NCBI GenBank assembly: GCA_002356515.1
Contig: AP017605.1
Location: forward strand, 6,185,020-6,249,019
Reading direction: 5' to 3'
Length of the DNA: 64,000 nt
From: Mesorhizobium loti
Lineage (GTDB): Bacteria; Pseudomonadota; Alphaproteobacteria; Rhizobiales; Rhizobiaceae
Shown here: positions 26,673 through 35,350 of the stretch, in pieces
Position numbering within the stretch: position 1 is the first letter of the stretch
Layout of the letters: each line of letters begins with the position of its first letter
The notes under the pieces: generated by a model
What the model saw: only the letters and a program-made list of their open reading frames with translations
Databases searched by the model: none
Told to the model about the DNA's origin: nothing
Position numbers and translations under genes: made by a program

Positions 26673-27739
26673 CCCTCGACGTGGACTATTTCAGGGACCT
26701 CGAGACCCCGCGCCTTGCGCACCTGGCGCCAAATCTCGTGGCCGCGGCTTTTCCGCTGATGAAGCTGATGCCGGCCCGCTTCATTCTGGATCGGGCAGCG
26801 TCGAATGGCGAGCTGAAGCGAGGCTCCCATATCGTGGAGACGACGTCCGGCACGTTCGGCATGGCGGTCGCGCTGCTGGCGGCAGCGCGCCACTATCGGC
26901 TTACGCTCGTCACCGCTTCAACGCTGATTGACGCCAAATACAAAGCCCGCCTGGAGCGCATCGGCGCCACGGTCATCGCGCTTGACGATCCGCGCGGCGA
27001 CGGCAACCAGCCTGGCCGGCTGGAGCGCCTCCAGGAAATCCTCGCCAACGAGCCGGACGGCTTCTGGACCCGCCAATATGACAGTCCCGGTAACTGGCTT
27101 GCCTATGCGCGGTTGGCCGAACTCTTCATCCGCGCAATGGGCAAGGTTGACTGCCTGGTCGGCTGCGTCGGCACGGGCGGCTCGCTATGCGGCACCGCCT
27201 CCTTTTTGCGAACCGTCTTTCCGCACCTGACGGTATTTGCCGTCGATACCCATCGCAGCATTCTGTTCGGGCAGCCTGTCGGCAAACGCATGCTGCGGGG
27301 CTTGGGCAACAGCGTACTTCCGAAAAATGTCAGGCATGAGCTTGTCGACGAAATCCATTGGGTTGGCGCCTACCCGGCGTATGGGACCGCGCACCGTTTG
27401 CTGCGCGACCACGGCCTGTTCATGGGGCCGACCAGCGGCGCCGCCGCCTTGGTGGCGCAATGGGTTGCAACGACCCTTTCGGATGCGCAAGTGGCGGTCA
27501 TCATGCCTGACGAAGGCCATCGCCATGCCGAGACTGTCTACAATGATGACTGGCTTGCCGCGCTGCCTGGCTGGCCCTGCAAGGAGCCGTCCGAGCCGAG
27601 GACGCTGACGACCATCGCGCCAGCCGCGGAGACGCAATGGACGCGCTTTCTTTGGCTGCGCCGCAGCCTCGACGATGTGCTGAAAACGCGCGAAGCAGGG
27701 GAAGTGCCACCGGCTGTTGGCGCCGCGGAGAATCTATGA
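26666..27739 (+). CDS. SbnA/cysteine-synthase-like PLP-dependent enzyme
   Basis: A 357-residue fold-type II PLP enzyme. The substrate loop is ETTSGTFGMA and the phosphate-binding loop is VGTGGSLCG. Across TVFAVDTHRSILFG it resembles SbnA, which joins O-phosphoserine and glutamate. The SxKDR motif is altered: ungapped alignment from memory puts the Schiff-base lysine at K33 in PLMKLMPARF, so KDR reads KLM. A C-terminal extension follows about residue 310. Translationally coupled to the kinase, it probably uses that enzyme's phosphorylated product (inference). Confidence 0.8.
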   Translation: MVTLDVDYFRDLETPRLAHLAPNLVAAAFPLMKLMPARFILDRAASNGELKRGSHIVETTSGTFGMAVALLAAARHYRLTLVTASTLIDAKYKARLERIGATVIALDDPRGDGNQPGRLERLQEILANEPDGFWTRQYDSPGNWLAYARLAELFIRAMGKVDCLVGCVGTGGSLCGTASFLRTVFPHLTVFAVDTHRSILFGQPVGKRMLRGLGNSVLPKNVRHELVDEIHWVGAYPAYGTAHRLLRDHGLFMGPTSGAAALVAQWVATTLSDAQVAVIMPDEGHRHAETVYNDDWLAALPGWPCKEPSEPRTLTTIAPAAETQWTRFLWLRRSLDDVLKTREAGEVPPAVGAAENL

Positions 27740-29071
27740 AACGAGATCCAGCCCGTTCTTGTCGAGCCAGCGCCAGGCATCGTCCGTCGTCTGGAAGACC
27801 TGATCGTGTTCGTTCGATCCGGCGGACAGATCGACGTCCTTGAGACCGCTGGCCGTCACGACGGCCACGACACGGTCTGTGGCTGCGATGACACCTTGGT
27901 CCTTCAATTTCGATATCGCTATCAGCGGCGTGACTGACGCCAGTTCGGCAAAGAGTCCTTCCTCCCGCGCAAGGCGCTCCTGCATCGCGATCAGGCCGTG
28001 ATTGCTGACGGGCACGGCGTGCCCGCCGGATTCGCGCAGCGCCTTCAGCGCCTGGAAGGTGCTGCGCGGCGTACCGATCGATACGGCAAGGCTGTCGAAC
28101 AGCATCTTATGTTCACTCAACGCATCAGTGCCGCTGGCCAGAGCATCCGCCAGCGACCCATGCACCTCCGCCGCGACGAGACGAGGCAGGCGCGTGATCG
28201 ACCCTTGGGCGAACAGCTCGCAAAAGCCGGCCCACACACCGGACAGGGCATCGCCGTAGCAGACCGGCAGGACGCACCAGTCTGGCGCCGTGCCATCTGA
28301 TTGTTCGACGATCTCATAGGCGATCGTCTTGTAACCCTCGATGCCGAGTGGATGGCTGCCGACGACCGGGCCGTGATAGGGCGAGGCGATGAACCAGTCG
28401 TAGCGGGCCGCCGCCTGTTCAAGCAGCGACCATCGGTCCATTTTGCTGACCAAGGGCAGGACCGTCGCGCCATATTTGCGGATCTGCGCCAGCATCGCGC
28501 CGGCTGATCCCGCGAAAGTGGTGACGACGCATTTCAACCCCGCTCGGGCGGCGTAGGCCGCCAGGGAAGCGCCGGCGTTTCCCGAGGAGGCGGTCGCGAC
28601 GATCTTCGCGCCACGTGCACGCGCCACGCTGACCGCGATGGTCGAGAATCGATCCTTGTGCGACCAGGTCGGGTTTCGGCCTTCGTCCTTGATTGCGAGG
28701 TTAGGCACGCCGAGAAACGCGCCGATGCGCGGCGCGGCAAGCAAAGGCGTCAGACCTTCGCCGAGGCTCACCGCCTCCGCTTCTGTGCAAGGCAGCATAT
28801 GCGCAAAACGCCACAGCGAGCGCGAGCTGGTGGCGCCGGCTAAAGGGTCGGGCTGCGGAGCTGCATAGACGGGCGCAAGATTTGCCGGCGCGGTGTCTTG
28901 GCACCGCGCGCACCCTTTGGAGTTGATGGTGATATCGGCGGGATAGGAAGTGCCGCATCGGATGCAGACGAACTCCAGGACGCGACCTGTGTCCATAACG
29001 GGTCGGTTTTGCTCGCCTGAGGGATGCGCGGACATATCGTGTGCGAGGTCGCGAAACGGCCGGCTCGCCAT
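27734..29071 (-). CDS. threonine-synthase-like PLP-dependent enzyme
   Basis: A 445-residue fold-type II enzyme. A small zinc-ribbon-like motif opens it (C36, C39, C54, C57), then SLGEGLTPL, the PLP lysine K139 in WSHKDRFS, and ATASSGNAGASLAAY. Threonine synthase turns O-phosphohomoserine into threonine; ribbon-bearing members may use other phospho-amino acids. It is convergent with the SbnA-like gene, the two ends overlapping by 6 bp. Position next to a GHMP kinase suggests a shared phospho-substrate. Confidence 0.85.
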   Translation of the reverse strand: MASRPFRDLAHDMSAHPSGEQNRPVMDTGRVLEFVCIRCGTSYPADITINSKGCARCQDTAPANLAPVYAAPQPDPLAGATSSRSLWRFAHMLPCTEAEAVSLGEGLTPLLAAPRIGAFLGVPNLAIKDEGRNPTWSHKDRFSTIAVSVARARGAKIVATASSGNAGASLAAYAARAGLKCVVTTFAGSAGAMLAQIRKYGATVLPLVSKMDRWSLLEQAAARYDWFIASPYHGPVVGSHPLGIEGYKTIAYEIVEQSDGTAPDWCVLPVCYGDALSGVWAGFCELFAQGSITRLPRLVAAEVHGSLADALASGTDALSEHKMLFDSLAVSIGTPRSTFQALKALRESGGHAVPVSNHGLIAMQERLAREEGLFAELASVTPLIAISKLKDQGVIAATDRVVAVVTASGLKDVDLSAGSNEHDQVFQTTDDAWRWLDKNGLDLVS

Positions 29072-29150
29072 GGCAATTCCTTATCCAGGAAACGATGAAA
29101 TCGCTGGTTGTTTCAAACAGCCAACAGCACCGCTGTCAATGCGGAATGTG

Positions 29151-29175
29151 CACTATAGTGTGTCGCACCATAGTG
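29151..29175. promoter_or_regulatory. paired operator-like dyads before the XRE gene
   Basis: CACTATAGTG at 29151-29160 is a perfect palindrome; CACCATAGTG at 29166-29175 repeats it with one change, 15 bp further. They lie 24-48 bp upstream of the chosen start of the XRE gene, a typical place for autoregulation. Confidence 0.55.
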
Positions 29176-29198
29176 CGCGTCGTAGCATCCGTTGTTTG

Positions 29199-29465
29199 AT
29201 GAAACTTCGCGGCGTTTTCGGGCTGAACGTGCAGCGGCTCCGGAGAGAGAGAAAGCTCTCTCAGGAGCAGTTGTCTTTCGTTTCAGGCCGCACGCGAGCC
29301 TACATCAGCAGCGTCGAGGCCGGGCGGCGCAACGCCACGCTGGATACAGTCGAAATTTTAGCCAAGGCGTTGAATGTCGAGCCACAGGAGTTGGTTTCGG
29401 CAAGCCCGGCAAATAAGCGAGCTATTCGGGCGACGAAACCGCCCGCTTCAAAGTCGACCGATTGA
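29199..29465 (+). CDS. XRE-family transcriptional regulator
   Basis: An 88-residue HTH_3 protein: VQRLRRERKLSQEQLSFVSG, then YISSVEAGRRNATLDTVEIL and AKALNVEPQEL, a complete five-helix repressor fold. ATG at 29199 starts MKLRGVFG; earlier in-frame ATGs would put the operator dyads inside the coding region. Its size and paired dyads recall the small controller proteins of restriction systems, but no such system is nearby. It precedes the luxR-type gene by 168 bp. Confidence 0.85.
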   Translation: MKLRGVFGLNVQRLRRERKLSQEQLSFVSGRTRAYISSVEAGRRNATLDTVEILAKALNVEPQELVSASPANKRAIRATKPPASKSTD

Positions 29466-29633
29466 AGCCAACCTTCCATAATGCGGTGCTGACCTGATTT
29501 TCACTTGTCTCTTCGTTGTGACACGGGATTGACTCCTTCAGTGTACATTCGATGCGCGTCCTATTGAAGATTGTATCTAGACAGCCATAGGTTGTTCTGC
29601 GGGGTAGGGCCTGACTGTGGTTGAGGTCTGCCG

Positions 29634-30362
29634 ATGGAGAACGAAACTGTTGTCGACCTTTTTGCGGCGATCACAAAGATCGACACCGCGCGGTCGGCCG
29701 ATGCAATCCTTCAGGAGTTCCGCTTCGCCATGGAGCGCTACGGATTGCGCAATTTTCTGATCACCGGACTGCCTGTGCCGCACGGGACGGACTGGCAGCG
29801 TGAGATTCTTGCCGATGGCTGGTCTCCTGAATGGCATCGTCGCTATGTCGCCGAGGAGTATTTTTTGCACGATCCTTGTGTCGCCCAGTGCCGGCACTCG
29901 CCACAGCCCTTCCGATGGGGCGAGCTGCCGGCCGCAAAGCTGGTTGCGCGCGCGAAGCTGGTCATGAACGAGGCGGCCGAGTTCGGGATGAAAGAAGGTA
30001 TCTGCGTCCCAATTCATGTCCCATTGGCCGGGCCAGGCGTCGTCACGATGGCGAGTGACCGGATGGACGTTCCCCCAAGCGCCATGCCCCTTATCGAAAC
30101 ACTTTGCGTGCATACCTTTCGCAGCCTCTCAGCGCTGGGAACAGCCGGCGATGGCGATGAGCCCACGCCGTTGACGGCGCGCGAGCGCGAACTCCTGGAG
30201 TGGAGCGCGCAAGGCAAATCCAACGATGACATCGCTTGTATCCTCGGCGTCACCAGGAACACGGTTGAAAGCCATCAGCGCAACATTCGAGGCAAGCTCG
30301 ATGCAATCAACGTGGCGCATGCCATTGTCAAGGCGCTGCGACGGCAGGAAATCCAGATTTAG
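29634..30362 (+). CDS. LuxR-family quorum-sensing regulator
   Basis: A 242-residue protein with an N-terminal autoinducer-binding domain (WSPEWHRRYVAEEYFLHDP holds the conserved W, Y and D) and a C-terminal LuxR HTH (PLTARERELLEWSAQGKSNDDIA, then VTRNTVESHQRNIRGKL). It should bind an acyl-homoserine lactone made by the neighbouring synthase. Transfer of Mesorhizobium ICEs is under such a pair (TraR/TraI), so it may govern the transfer block, but the intervening genes make this an inference. Confidence 0.92.
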   Translation: MENETVVDLFAAITKIDTARSADAILQEFRFAMERYGLRNFLITGLPVPHGTDWQREILADGWSPEWHRRYVAEEYFLHDPCVAQCRHSPQPFRWGELPAAKLVARAKLVMNEAAEFGMKEGICVPIHVPLAGPGVVTMASDRMDVPPSAMPLIETLCVHTFRSLSALGTAGDGDEPTPLTARERELLEWSAQGKSNDDIACILGVTRNTVESHQRNIRGKLDAINVAHAIVKALRRQEIQI

Positions 30363-30427
30363 CAATACCTGAATACCGTCATACGTACGGCAAATCCGTT
30401 TTCCTACGACCTCCGCATGGAGGCGTC

Positions 30428-31042
30428 ATGGTTCGTGTGCATTTGGTCACTTGGGACAACAGGAAGCACTACAGGAAAGTTCTGGAGCGCTACTTTCGCA
30501 TAAGGTACGAGATTTACGTCAAGCAGAGGCGATGGCGCGCCGTCGCCCGGCCGATCAACATCGAGATCGACGCCTTCGACAATGAGCATGCGCTTTATGT
30601 CCTGGCGCTTGACACCAACGGCAAGATCGTTGGCGGCTCCCGTCTCGTGCCGACGCTGGAACCGCATCTCATGAGCGAGGTCTTCCCGGTCCTCGCCGGT
30701 GGCAAGCCTCCGAGAGCGGCTGAGATTTTCGAATGGACGCGCTTCTTCATCGTTCCATCGCTTCGCACGCACGGTGCTTCATCGCCGGTCGCCGGCTTCG
30801 TCCTCTGCGGTATGCTCGAGATGGCCCAAAATCTGGGGATTCGACAGATCAGCGTGGTGTGCGAGACATTCTGGCCAAAACGGCTGCGCGCGCTTGGCTG
30901 GACGCTGACCGAGCTCGGCGACGTTCTCGAACATCCCGACGGCGACATCATCGCGCTGCTGATTGATGTCACGCCCGAGGCTGTTGAACAGACGCGCCGC
31001 GCCTACGGCATCAGCGGCGTCATACTTGCCGACAAGATCTAG
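30428..31042 (+). CDS. acyl-homoserine-lactone synthase (LuxI family)
   Basis: A 204-residue LuxI-type enzyme that makes an N-acyl-homoserine lactone from SAM and an acyl-ACP. Conserved positions visible: RYEIYVKQRRW near the N-terminus, IEIDAFDNEHALYVLA, GGSRLVPT and the EWTRFFI segment. TGGAGG precedes the ATG. It follows the luxR-type gene by 65 bp on the same strand. I find no convincing lux box in that gap. Confidence 0.93.
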   Translation: MVRVHLVTWDNRKHYRKVLERYFRIRYEIYVKQRRWRAVARPINIEIDAFDNEHALYVLALDTNGKIVGGSRLVPTLEPHLMSEVFPVLAGGKPPRAAEIFEWTRFFIVPSLRTHGASSPVAGFVLCGMLEMAQNLGIRQISVVCETFWPKRLRALGWTLTELGDVLEHPDGDIIALLIDVTPEAVEQTRRAYGISGVILADKI

Positions 31043-31091
31043 AATGATTCCCAGCGCCAGCCGGAGACCGCCAATCGATCGCGAATTGTAG

Positions 31092-31307
31092 ACTATTCGA
31101 CGACCATTTTGGGGCCGGAACCGGCCGGTCCGTTATCGGGGCGAGCTCGGCGAATACTACCGGCCTCCTCCCACGGCGTACGGCGTAGCCTGGGACCAAT
31201 TCTACGGACAGAACTATGCGCTGATGTGGCGGTGCCGAGACAAGGCCACCGGGCGGTTCGTCGACGACTTCTATTGCAATGGTGAGCCAGTGATCGACAG
31301 CACCTAG
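31092..31307 (+). pseudogene. C-terminal remnant of a small exported-type protein
   Basis: In-frame text such as RPPPTAYGVAWDQFYGQNYA and CRDKATGRFVDDFYCNGEPV runs to the TAG at 31305-31307, but a stop precedes it at 31089-31091 and there is no start codon. The cysteine pair and WRCRDK pattern recall small exported rhizobial proteins. It appears to be the tail of a lost gene. Confidence 0.45.
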
Positions 31308-31828
31308 CCCGGCTGGTCGGCTCAAGCAGCAGTATGGACGCACCCCGGAATGGATTGCTAAGTATACGAGAACTGGACCCACGATCGAGGCCGGATACAT
31401 CGGGCGGATTGCGGTTTTTGCAATAACGTTCAGGGAACCCAAGGCGGCACAGGTGACAGAAACGGCAGGTGGCACGGGCCGTTTGATCGGGATACTGCCT
31501 TTGTCTCCATCGGGCAGATATGCGCGTGTGCTCCATATGCAACCCGTAGAACTCGATATCGAACGGCGGTCTGGCCGCGTCCCATGTGAGGCGGCCTTGC
31601 GTGTACAGAGACCGTGAGCCGTCCCCAACGGGGCCCCCGCTCGCGCCCCCGTTATCTTTCTGATTGAACGGCGGTAGCGATCTCTCCGCCAGCAAACAGA
31701 AAGAGTTCCTAAACGACCCGCCGAGTGCGCCAGACGCAGAAACTCGGAAACTGATTATTCATAGATTTTACTATACCTTGTACGACGTCGCAGGCCAGTT
31801 TCGAGTAGTGTGACACTCTCCTACAACG
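31308..31828. other. gene-free stretch
   Basis: About 0.5 kb with no frame I can support. A 200-codon minus-strand frame crosses it, but its composition is not protein-like and it has no RBS. The 80 bp before the terminator at 31829 are AT-richer and could contain the promoter of a small RNA. Confidence 0.4.
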
Positions 31829-31860
31829 AAAAGCCCGGCCCTCCCCCGCGCCGGGCTTTT
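31829..31860. terminator. orphan bidirectional terminator (possible small RNA)
   Basis: AAAAGCCCGGC and GCCGGGCTTTT, perfect 11-bp arms with a 10-nt C-rich loop, end in a T-run on each strand. No gene ends next to it, so it probably terminates a small RNA. The loop CCTCCCCC is complementary to a Shine-Dalgarno core, as in rhizobial anti-SD 'cuckoo' RNAs. The following 330 bp to the next gene hold no other feature. Confidence 0.65.
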
Positions 31861-32188
31861 CATACTTGGCCTTTGGCAGCCTCCCTAGTGCCGTTTTTCA
31901 TTTGCCGCTGTCCATACGCCCCGCGCGTCGTGACGCCGCTTGCCAGCCTTGGGTTGCGTCTGCTCTATCACGTGCCGGCAAGGCTCGGTGGCCTGTAGGT
32001 CACCCGACAGACTGCGTCGCCGTCGAGACTCGATCGCGGTCCGGTAAGTTCGACAATCTCGGGTGCAACTCACACCAGTTTCCGGCCTTCGTGGTTTTGT
32101 GGAAGGGTCCTTGGATTTCGATTGCATTGCTTTTTCAGTAACACCTAATATCAGCCTGTTGAAATCGGCATTCTGGGAAGGAAGTGTC

Positions 32189-32599
32189 ATGCCTAAGGTT
32201 TCAGATCTTTTCTTTAAAACAGCTATCGTATGGCTCATTCTGGGGATCGGCGCCGGCTTGCAGATGGCAATCTCGGGCGACCACGGTGCATTTCCTGCAC
32301 ATGCACACATCAATCTGCTCGGATGGGTCACAAGCGCAATCTTTGGCGGCTACTACGCTCTTAATCCGGCAAAGGCAGCGCGGAGAACCGCCATGGTCCA
32401 CTACGGCCTCTACAACGTCGGATTGGTGGTAATGCTGCCAGCTCTGTATCTGATGCTGCACCAAGGCTATGCGGCAATTGAGCCCGTCGTCGCCGTAGGC
32501 TCACTGATCGTGGCTGCCGCCGTGCTGGTATTCGCCTTCGTTGTTTTCTCAAGCGCAAGCGAGCGCGTGGCGTCTGGGTTATCGACCGCGACACGCTAA
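32189..32599 (+). CDS. small membrane protein resembling part of a haem-copper oxidase subunit I
   Basis: A 136-residue protein with four hydrophobic spans. The first two spans carry HGAFPAHAHINLLGWVTSAIFG, a stretch like the opening helices of cbb3/NorB-type subunit I, but the protein is far too short to be an oxidase and has no further ligand histidines in order. GGAAGGAAGTGTC precedes the ATG. Role unknown; possibly haem- or metal-binding. Confidence 0.75.
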   Translation: MPKVSDLFFKTAIVWLILGIGAGLQMAISGDHGAFPAHAHINLLGWVTSAIFGGYYALNPAKAARRTAMVHYGLYNVGLVVMLPALYLMLHQGYAAIEPVVAVGSLIVAAAVLVFAFVVFSSASERVASGLSTATR

Positions 32600-33066
32600 A
32601 TCGACAGAAGGCCTTGCATAAGCCTCTGGAGCCGGATGCCTAGGCAAAAGTCATCGAGTACCCACAGCGGAGCTGAAAAAAGTCTCACGGCTAGAGCCAG
32701 GGGCTTGATTAACCGCTGCACCCTCTCGGACGACGTCAGATTGCCGTTTCGCTATTGTAATTGCCGTCACTGCCGACAAGCGCTCACGCTTGGTTACACT
32801 GGTAATTCATAACCTTCTTTCTCCTTGCTCTGCCCCATGCCTGCGGAGAGGCCGCGTGGTGCCAACAGTGTAAAGGCTTGTCGGAGGCAGCTACCGCTTT
32901 CCAACCGAAGCGAGGCAAACAAGCCAGCTTTCTCGAGTTCGGCCGGCATCTCAATGTAGGGCCATCGCCACGCGATTGATCGGTATCAACTCGAGAACTC
33001 CGCGTTCGTGCGATCGTGGTCAGCTGGAGAGTCGGCCGTGGCCGTGGAATAGGAGAGGATCGACCT
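32600..33066. other. gene-free stretch
   Basis: About 0.47 kb without a convincing frame, promoter dyad or terminator. It separates the small membrane protein from the flavodoxin gene on the same strand. Confidence 0.4.
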
Positions 33067-33582
33067 ATGCAAACAGTGATCGTGGTTTATTCACGTACCG
33101 GCAACACTCTGAAAGTGGCGAAAGCTCTCGCGGGTATGATCGGTGCCGAGATCGCCGAGATCCGATGCCAACGCAGCTATGAGGGCCCCATCGGATTCGT
33201 TCGCGGCGTGGTGGACAGCATCATGCGCCGCAACCCGTCGATCAATGTGGCGCAGGTCGCCGCACAGCCTCACGACCTTATGGTGATCGCCGGACCAATC
33301 TGGGCCGGCCGCGCCGCCGCTCCTTTGATGACATTTCTGGCCGGGCGCCCGAAGCTACCCGAAAGAGTGGCTCTGTTGCTCACGCGTGGAGGGACTAATT
33401 CAGCCAAGGCGGTGGCTGAGATCGAGACTATCGTAGGCGGGCCTTTGGCGAGCAAGCTGGCGCTAAAGGAAGCAGACATCAAGGGCAATCGCTTTTCCGC
33501 ACCTTTGGCCGATTTTGCGCGCAAGGCAATGGGAGAGGCAGGGCTACACCTTATCGGACGTAGCGCCACACGGGCGGCGTGA
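33067..33582 (+). CDS. flavodoxin-family protein
   Basis: A 171-residue protein. The FMN phosphate loop is YSRTGNTLKVA at about residues 8-18, followed by VIAGPIWAGRAAAP near the middle, where flavodoxins bind the isoalloxazine ring. It would carry electrons or reduce quinones. Start chosen at MQTVIVVYS; GGAGAGGATCGACC is upstream. Confidence 0.88.
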   Translation: MQTVIVVYSRTGNTLKVAKALAGMIGAEIAEIRCQRSYEGPIGFVRGVVDSIMRRNPSINVAQVAAQPHDLMVIAGPIWAGRAAAPLMTFLAGRPKLPERVALLLTRGGTNSAKAVAEIETIVGGPLASKLALKEADIKGNRFSAPLADFARKAMGEAGLHLIGRSATRAA

Positions 33583-33690
33583 AAAATATTGGACTACGGA
33601 GAGTAGCAGTTTGAAATCCGGCGGCCTTTACGCGCCGCTCGCTCTCGCCCTTCCGATGCGGTATGATTTGGTTTGGGAAAACCAAGATTG

Positions 33691-34134
33691 ATGGGCATTG
33701 GAATGTTGGCTTCCGACCTAACAAAAGTCATCGAACAGGATCATTTGGCTCTGGGTGCTTTTGTTAAGGGTGATCCTGAACCGCTGAAAAGCCTCTATTC
33801 GCGGTGCGATGACGTGATAATCGCGAACCCGTTCGGTCCACCGGCCAAGGGATGGACAAAAGCTGCTGAGACCATGGATCGAGCTGCCACCAACTACCGT
33901 GATGGCGAGGTCATCGGCTTTGAGCGAATTGCCGAGTACGCGTCGGCAGACTTGGGCTATATCATGGAGATCGAGCGGGTCCGATCCAAGGTTGGCGGCG
34001 CCGATAAACTGGTGCCGATTGCGCTTCGGACCACCACCATCTTCCGGCGCGAGGATGGCTTGTGGAGGATCGTTCTACGTCACGCCGATCCTATCACGTC
34101 GGCGCGGCCAGCGGCGTCCGTAGCTGAGCAGTAG
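33691..34134 (+). CDS. SnoaL/NTF2-like (DUF4440-type) protein
   Basis: About 147 residues with the cone-fold pattern: KSLYSRCDDVIIANPFGPPAKG, then the β-strands GYIMEIERVR and RTTTIFRREDGLWRIVLRHAD. Such domains act as small hydrolases, isomerases or binding proteins; nothing here fixes the activity. Start may be ATG 33691 or 33703; neither has a strong RBS. Confidence 0.75.
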   Translation: MGIGMLASDLTKVIEQDHLALGAFVKGDPEPLKSLYSRCDDVIIANPFGPPAKGWTKAAETMDRAATNYRDGEVIGFERIAEYASADLGYIMEIERVRSKVGGADKLVPIALRTTTIFRREDGLWRIVLRHADPITSARPAASVAEQ

Positions 34135-34472
34135 AAGACGCCGACCGGACCAAAAGGCCAGAAGCGTCACGGCATCCGGGCAATCCGGCTATCGAAGACT
34201 GCCAGTTTGAGGGCGCTGTCAATAATCGTGCACGACGAAAGGGAAACGTCGCCATCCTGATTGATACTGATTGGGAGAGAATCCGCTCGGTCTTTGCGGT
34301 CGCGAACCCCGACAAGGTCGACGCACTCGCGCCGGCCAAGTCGTAATCTTCGGGTGGACGGAAGCGGTCGGGTTATGGCCCGTAGCCGGCCCGTTGCCGG
34401 CGATCAGGAGAGCGGGCGGTCGGCCGCCGGCGAAGTGCGCGCTGGCGGTCTGACGGATTCTCAGCAGAGCGC
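34135..34472. other. gene-free stretch
   Basis: About 340 bp between convergent genes; frames on both strands are low-complexity arginine/alanine-rich and unsupported. No terminator hairpin is obvious. Confidence 0.4.
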
Positions 34473-35180
34473 TCAAATGGCGGGTCGCCTGCGCACCAAG
34501 CCATCGAAGCCCGTCAGGTCCTGGCGGGGCAAGGTGGGCGCTGCGTTCAGCTTGAGCATACGATCGCGATAGCGATCCAGCTCCGCGACGCGCGCGGCTT
34601 GGCTAGTACGGTGCGGCGCATAGACAACGAAGGGCTCGATCACAGTCATACCCGTGAATTCGAAGATTCCGCGATGAATGGGATAAAGGATCGAATGGAT
34701 CGGGCCGTAGACGCCTTGGTCCGAATAGACTGGCTGCGGCGCACCCAACGTCACCGAGCACATGGCGCGCTTGCCGACCAGCATGCCGCCGTCAAACCAT
34801 CGCCCTCCTCCGTAAACCCGGCCAACTGCGAACACCTTGTCAATCCAGCCCTTCATGATAGCTGGCATCCCAAGCCACCAGATCGGAAACTGGAACACCA
34901 GCACGTCGCACCACGCGAGCTTGTCGAACTCCGCCTGCAGGTCCGTCACGAAGCCGTCATTGGCGCTGGCCAAGGACTCCTCGGCTTGCTGCCTGAAAAT
35001 CCTTGGGTCGACGACGGTTGTGAAATTTCGGCGCCCCGACACAGGGTCAAACCCCATAGCGTAGAGGTCTGAGACGACCGCCTCATGACCAGCGGCGATT
35101 AGGGCGGCGACGGCCGAGCGGGTCATGGCGCCGTTGAAGCTGGCCGGTTCATGGTGAGCATGGACGATGAAGACACGCAA
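34473..35180 (-). CDS. NAD(P)H-dependent quinone oxidoreductase (NQO1/MdaB-like)
   Basis: A 235-residue flavodoxin-fold reductase. FIVHAHHEPASFNGAM forms the flavin phosphate loop, FQFPIWWLGMPAIMKGWIDKV the classic NQO1 segment, and GGGRWFDGGMLVGKRAM follows. It should reduce quinones or nitro compounds by two electrons with FAD. The upstream region begins inside the gap before the IS21 remnant; no regulator adjoins it. Confidence 0.92.
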   Translation of the reverse strand: MRVFIVHAHHEPASFNGAMTRSAVAALIAAGHEAVVSDLYAMGFDPVSGRRNFTTVVDPRIFRQQAEESLASANDGFVTDLQAEFDKLAWCDVLVFQFPIWWLGMPAIMKGWIDKVFAVGRVYGGGRWFDGGMLVGKRAMCSVTLGAPQPVYSDQGVYGPIHSILYPIHRGIFEFTGMTVIEPFVVYAPHRTSQAARVAELDRYRDRMLKLNAAPTLPRQDLTGFDGLVRRRPAI

Positions 35181-35350
35181 AGTTTGTAACTCCTTTAGAA
35201 CGAGATCAATAGGACGATCGGAACCTGACCTCCCTTGCTACGATGTGAATCGGCCTGCAGATCGACCCCGTCAGCCGGGGTCCGCGCCCAATTTTTACGC
35301 CCCTGATGCTTTCGTTTGCGACGATCAGCACGTCGTGGCGAATGGATGGT

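Noticed and set aside
26700..26800. Apparent loss of the PLP lysine in the SbnA-like enzyme
   Set aside because: Aligning on LDR suggested Lys to Leu, but an ungapped match to the SbnA pattern SMKDRPAKYII places a lysine (K33) correctly.
31093..31695. Long minus-strand frame of 200 codons after the luxI gene
   Set aside because: No RBS, irregular composition, and it overlaps a clear protein-like remnant on the plus strand.
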